From NCBI GenBank assembly GCA_002400495.2, contig NVQL02000022.1, forward strand, positions 1-46,854: a stretch of DNA of 46,854 nt. The letters are read 5' to 3'. The notes under the pieces were generated by a model. It did no database searches. It worked only from the letters and a program-made list of their open reading frames with translations, and was not told where the DNA came from. The DNA comes from Alphaproteobacteria bacterium (GTDB lineage Bacteria > Pseudomonadota > Alphaproteobacteria > Rhizobiales > OSC116). This document shows positions 44,609 to 46,854 of this stretch, in pieces (the first letter of the stretch is position 1; each line of letters begins with the position of its first letter). The translations under genes were made by a program, and so were the position numbers.

Positions 44609-44699
44609 TTGATTGAACTTGGGGTGGATTGCTATATAAAACGGGAAAACTCCTATTCACGCATATATATGCGAATCAATAAGTATGCGAACCAACAAG
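44609..44699 (+). promoter_or_regulatory. Leader of the SulP gene: possible promoter, palindrome and direct repeat
   Basis: A possible promoter is TTGATT (44609-44614), 18 bases, TATATA (44633-44638). Downstream is the perfect 14-base palindrome CGCATATATATGCG (44660-44673), then two 16-base direct repeats (44668-44683 and 44684-44699) that differ at two positions, ending just before the TTG start. Such a layout could be an operator or an element acting on translation. Bases 44429-44608 show nothing I can name. Confidence 0.35.
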
Positions 44700-44709
44700 G
44701 TTTAGAAAT

Positions 44710-46302
44710 TTGTCTTCAAAATTTATACAATTTATAGGCGCGACTGAAGCGTTGACAGCCTCTAAAATTAAAACTGAAATATTATCTGGCCTGACCGTGG
44801 CTTTGGCATTGGTGCCTGAAGCGGTGGCGTTTGCCATTGTGGCGACAGTTGACCCGTTGGTTGGGCTTTATGCGGCGTTTATTGTCGGGCTGATTACTGC
44901 GGTATTTGGCGGGCGGCCTGGGATGATTTCGGGCGCAACGGGTGCTTTGGCGGTGGTGATGGTGTCGCTGGTGGTTGGCCACGGTGTTGAATATTTGTTT
45001 GCCACAGTGGTGCTGATGGGCATATTCCAGCTGCTTGCTGGGGTGTTGCATTTGGGTAAATTTATCCGCATGGTGCCGCATCCTGTGATGCTTGGCTTTG
45101 TGAATGGCTTGGCGATTGTGATTTTCTTGGCGCAACTTAACCAATTTAAAGTTAATCCATCAGATAGTGGTTCTGACTGGTTGTCGGGCAATGCAATGCT
45201 AATCATGTTGGGTTTGGTGTGGTTGACTATGGTGATTATGGTGGTTTTGCCCAGATTTACCAAAGCGGTGCCCGCGCCATTGGTGGCGATTTTGGCAGTG
45301 AGCTTATTGGTTATATTTGGCGGCATTGAGAATGTATCAACCGTGGGTGATGTGGCTTCGGTGGCGGGTGGATTGCCCGAATTTCATATTCCGATGGTGC
45401 CGTTTGAGTTTGAAACTTTGACGATTATTCTGCCTTATGCGCTGATCCTATCGGCAATTGGGCTGATTGAAAGCCTGCTTACTTTAAACTTGGTCAATGA
45501 CATTTTGGAAAAACGTGGCGGCGCCAGTAAAGAATGCTTGGCGCAAGGTGCGTCTAACTTGGTGACTGGATTTTTTGGCGGTATGGGCGGTTGCGCGATG
45601 ATTGGCCAGAGCATGATTAATGTGAAATCTGGCGGTAGCACTCGTATATCGGGCATTGCAGCGGCGGTGTTTTTGTTGATTATCATTTTGTTTGCTTCAG
45701 GGCTAATTGAGCAAATACCATTGGCGGCCTTGGTGGGCGTGATGTTTATGGTGGTGATCGGTACATTTGCGTGGAACTCGCTTAAAACCATCCGCACGAT
45801 GAAATTGGCAGATGCTATGGTGCTTGTATTGGTGACGGTGGTGACTGTGTGGCAAGATTTGGCTATTGCGGTGATTGTGGGGGTGATTGTATCGGCCTTG
45901 GTGTTTGCATGGGAAGCGGCCAAGCGTATGGGCGCTAAAATCTACGATGAAGATGAGACACGTATATATAAGTTAAAGGGTGTGTTGTTTTTTGGTTCGA
46001 TTGAAAGTTTTAATGAATTGTTTAATCTAGAAGATGGCCATGATGATGTGGTGATTGATTTTATTGACAGTCGGGTGCGTGACCATAGTGGCATTGAGGC
46101 GATTGAAGCGCTGGCGGCCAAATATCATGTGGCGGGCAAAACATTGCATTTGCGGCATTTATCGAGTGATTGTCGTAATTTGCTGAATAAATCGGCGCGG
46201 CAAATGGTGGAAGTGTCTAAAATTGAAGACCCATCATATAAAGTGGCGGCAGATTATAAAGGTCATTTCCCCGATGGGGTTGATGAAGCTGGTGGGCATT
46301 AA
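44710..46302 (+). CDS. SulP-family anion transporter with STAS domain
   Basis: A 530-residue SLC26/SulP carrier. The transport domain (about 1-410) begins with [21 protein letters not shown], followed by [23 protein letters not shown] (in part), the SulP pattern; the cytoplasmic STAS domain (about 418-515) has [19 protein letters not shown] and [19 protein letters not shown]. Members carry sulfate, bicarbonate or dicarboxylates. The start is a TTG at 44710 because no ATG precedes the conserved region. A T-rich terminator follows. Confidence 0.92.
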   Translation: MSSKFIQFIGATEALTASKIKTEILSGLTVALALVPEAVAFAIVATVDPLVGLYAAFIVGLITAVFGGRPGMISGATGALAVVMVSLVVGHGVEYLFATVVLMGIFQLLAGVLHLGKFIRMVPHPVMLGFVNGLAIVIFLAQLNQFKVNPSDSGSDWLSGNAMLIMLGLVWLTMVIMVVLPRFTKAVPAPLVAILAVSLLVIFGGIENVSTVGDVASVAGGLPEFHIPMVPFEFETLTIILPYALILSAIGLIESLLTLNLVNDILEKRGGASKECLAQGASNLVTGFFGGMGGCAMIGQSMINVKSGGSTRISGIAAAVFLLIIILFASGLIEQIPLAALVGVMFMVVIGTFAWNSLKTIRTMKLADAMVLVLVTVVTVWQDLAIAVIVGVIVSALVFAWEAAKRMGAKIYDEDETRIYKLKGVLFFGSIESFNELFNLEDGHDDVVIDFIDSRVRDHSGIEAIEALAAKYHVAGKTLHLRHLSSDCRNLLNKSARQMVEVSKIEDPSYKVAADYKGHFPDGVDEAGGH

Positions 46303-46334
46303 ATATTTTTGAACAGATTTTGAAAAAAATTAAC

Positions 46335-46365
46335 GGTGTGGGATTTATTTCCTGCACCTTTTTTT
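46335..46365 (+). terminator. Intrinsic terminator of the SulP gene
   Basis: GGTGTGGG (46335-46342) pairs with CCTGCACC (46351-46358) with two G-U pairs and an eight-base loop, followed at once by a run of seven T. Confidence 0.75.
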
Positions 46366-46523
46366 ATGCGGTGCATAAGTTTTATTAAACATATGCAATT
46401 GTTTTTTATGGATTTTTGGCGGTTTTGCTAGGTTCTCAGATATCTATATTTATTAACTTTTATTAACAGTTTTTGGAATCGGTTGATAAGTGTGTTATGG
46501 TGCATTTTTCTGATAATAATCGG

Positions 46524-46552
46524 TTGACGGGCATAGTTGTTTTACGTATAAC
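46524..46552 (+). promoter_or_regulatory. Strong promoter, probably of an rRNA operon
   Basis: TTGACG (46524-46529), exactly 17 bases, TATAAC (46547-46552). The region downstream to the window end has no coding potential but has rRNA-leader features, so this is read as the promoter of an rrn operon. Confidence 0.6.
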
Positions 46553-46558
46553 CCGCTC

Positions 46559-46854
46559 ATCGAAACGGCAACGTCAACACGGTGTTGCTGAACAGATACT
46601 TGTGAGCTTGATAACACGCTCCTTAAACTAGAGTTATCACTATCCATGTTGATGGATAGTTTGCTGTTTGACATTGTGAATATATAAAAGAGAGACGTAG
46701 GCGGTTATCTTTGGCTGATCTTAGGATCTTGGTGATTTTGTAATTTATTACATTATCACCTGCTTTGATATCAAGTCGACGTTTTCTTATGAACGTTTGT
46801 GCATCGTACCTGGTGCATGAACAGATTAACGTGAAGATGGTTTTGTATTTATAT
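46559..46854 (+). other. Probable 16S rRNA leader (rRNA itself outside the window)
   Basis: A non-coding stretch with a perfect hairpin ACTATCCAT-GTTG-ATGGATAGT (46639-46660) followed at once by TGCTGTTTGACATTGTGAA (46662-46680), which resembles the boxA antitermination signal of rRNA operons, and then AGAGAGACGTAGGCGG, a phrase I associate with alphaproteobacterial rRNA leaders. No mature 16S sequence is reached before the end. The call is by resemblance only. Confidence 0.5.

Noticed and set aside
46303..46523. A coding gene after the SulP gene
   Set aside because: Frames are short and AT-rich with no start signal; the terminator and promoter explain the stretch.

Overview
The window reads as a chromosomal segment of a moderately low-GC alphaproteobacterium, probably Hyphomicrobiales-like. 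This is inferred from gene content and neighbourhoods: ftsE-ftsX divergent from an MJ0042 zinc-ribbon gene with a full-length CtrA-type box (TTAA-N7-TTAA) between them; hpt next to a CpdR-like receiver; twin-TM protein / PduO / rhomboid / etfBA / 3-hydroxybutyryl-CoA dehydrogenase in series; tlpA divergent from argH-lysA; and a CarD/CdnL gene. No taxon was confirmed by search.

Layout. 1-1332: a left-truncated class V aminotransferase whose C-rich codon use differs from its neighbours. 1421-10373: secA (minus strand, with an unusual C-terminal fusion), then ppiC, argJ, mutT, a BioC-like methyltransferase (minus), comF, grxC and a nitrilase-family gene. 10374-10764: a non-coding foldback repeat. 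10765-13761 (minus): MJ0042 protein, hpt, CpdR-like receiver, M48 protease. 14034-20440 (plus): ftsEX, twin-TM protein, pduO, rhomboid, etfBA, hbd. 20608-24638: an ATC-hydrolase-like gene, then a minus-strand operon tlpA / secreted protein / DUF2867-like / lldD / small membrane protein. 24712-27409: argH, lysA. 27411-27900: a 490-bp foldback element. 27981-34944: a PEP-mutase-like enzyme, ada, carD (minus), an SLC13/RCK transporter, a UPP-synthase homologue and a putative outer-membrane protein. 35033-38827: an ABC importer of the TrpXYZ type with a second PEP-mutase-like enzyme. 38855-44428: Rrf2 regulator divergent from a DHA2-type MFS pump, an OYE-type reductase, a GNAT, another copy of the structured repeat, and AMP nucleosidase. 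44710-46302: a SulP transporter. The right end (46524 onward) has a strong promoter, a perfect hairpin and a boxA-like sequence, which looks like the leader of an rRNA operon starting just beyond the window.

The genes are mostly housekeeping: protein export and folding, arginine and lysine synthesis, cell division, purine salvage, fatty-acid or hydroxybutyrate oxidation feeding ETF, alkylation repair and nutrient transport. The least ordinary content is non-coding. At least three intergenic regions (10384-10756, 27411-27900, 42563-42890) and part of a fourth (36069-36180) are built from the same modules: a conserved stretch beginning CGCACGCAAGTG, a short hairpin whose stem changes while still pairing, an AGACTTCCAGAG block, and a near-identical CTGTAAAGACA...AGAAAGTTAGCT core enclosed by a long helix. 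Stem changes that keep pairing suggest selection on, or maintenance of, a folded nucleic acid. Whether it is a structured RNA, a foldback/MITE-like element or a composite repeat cannot be decided from this window.

Other points worth a look are the SecA fusion to a CxxCxxCC metal-binding domain, a seven-fold 25-residue repeat in the MJ0042 protein, and a 49-residue membrane protein behind lldD.
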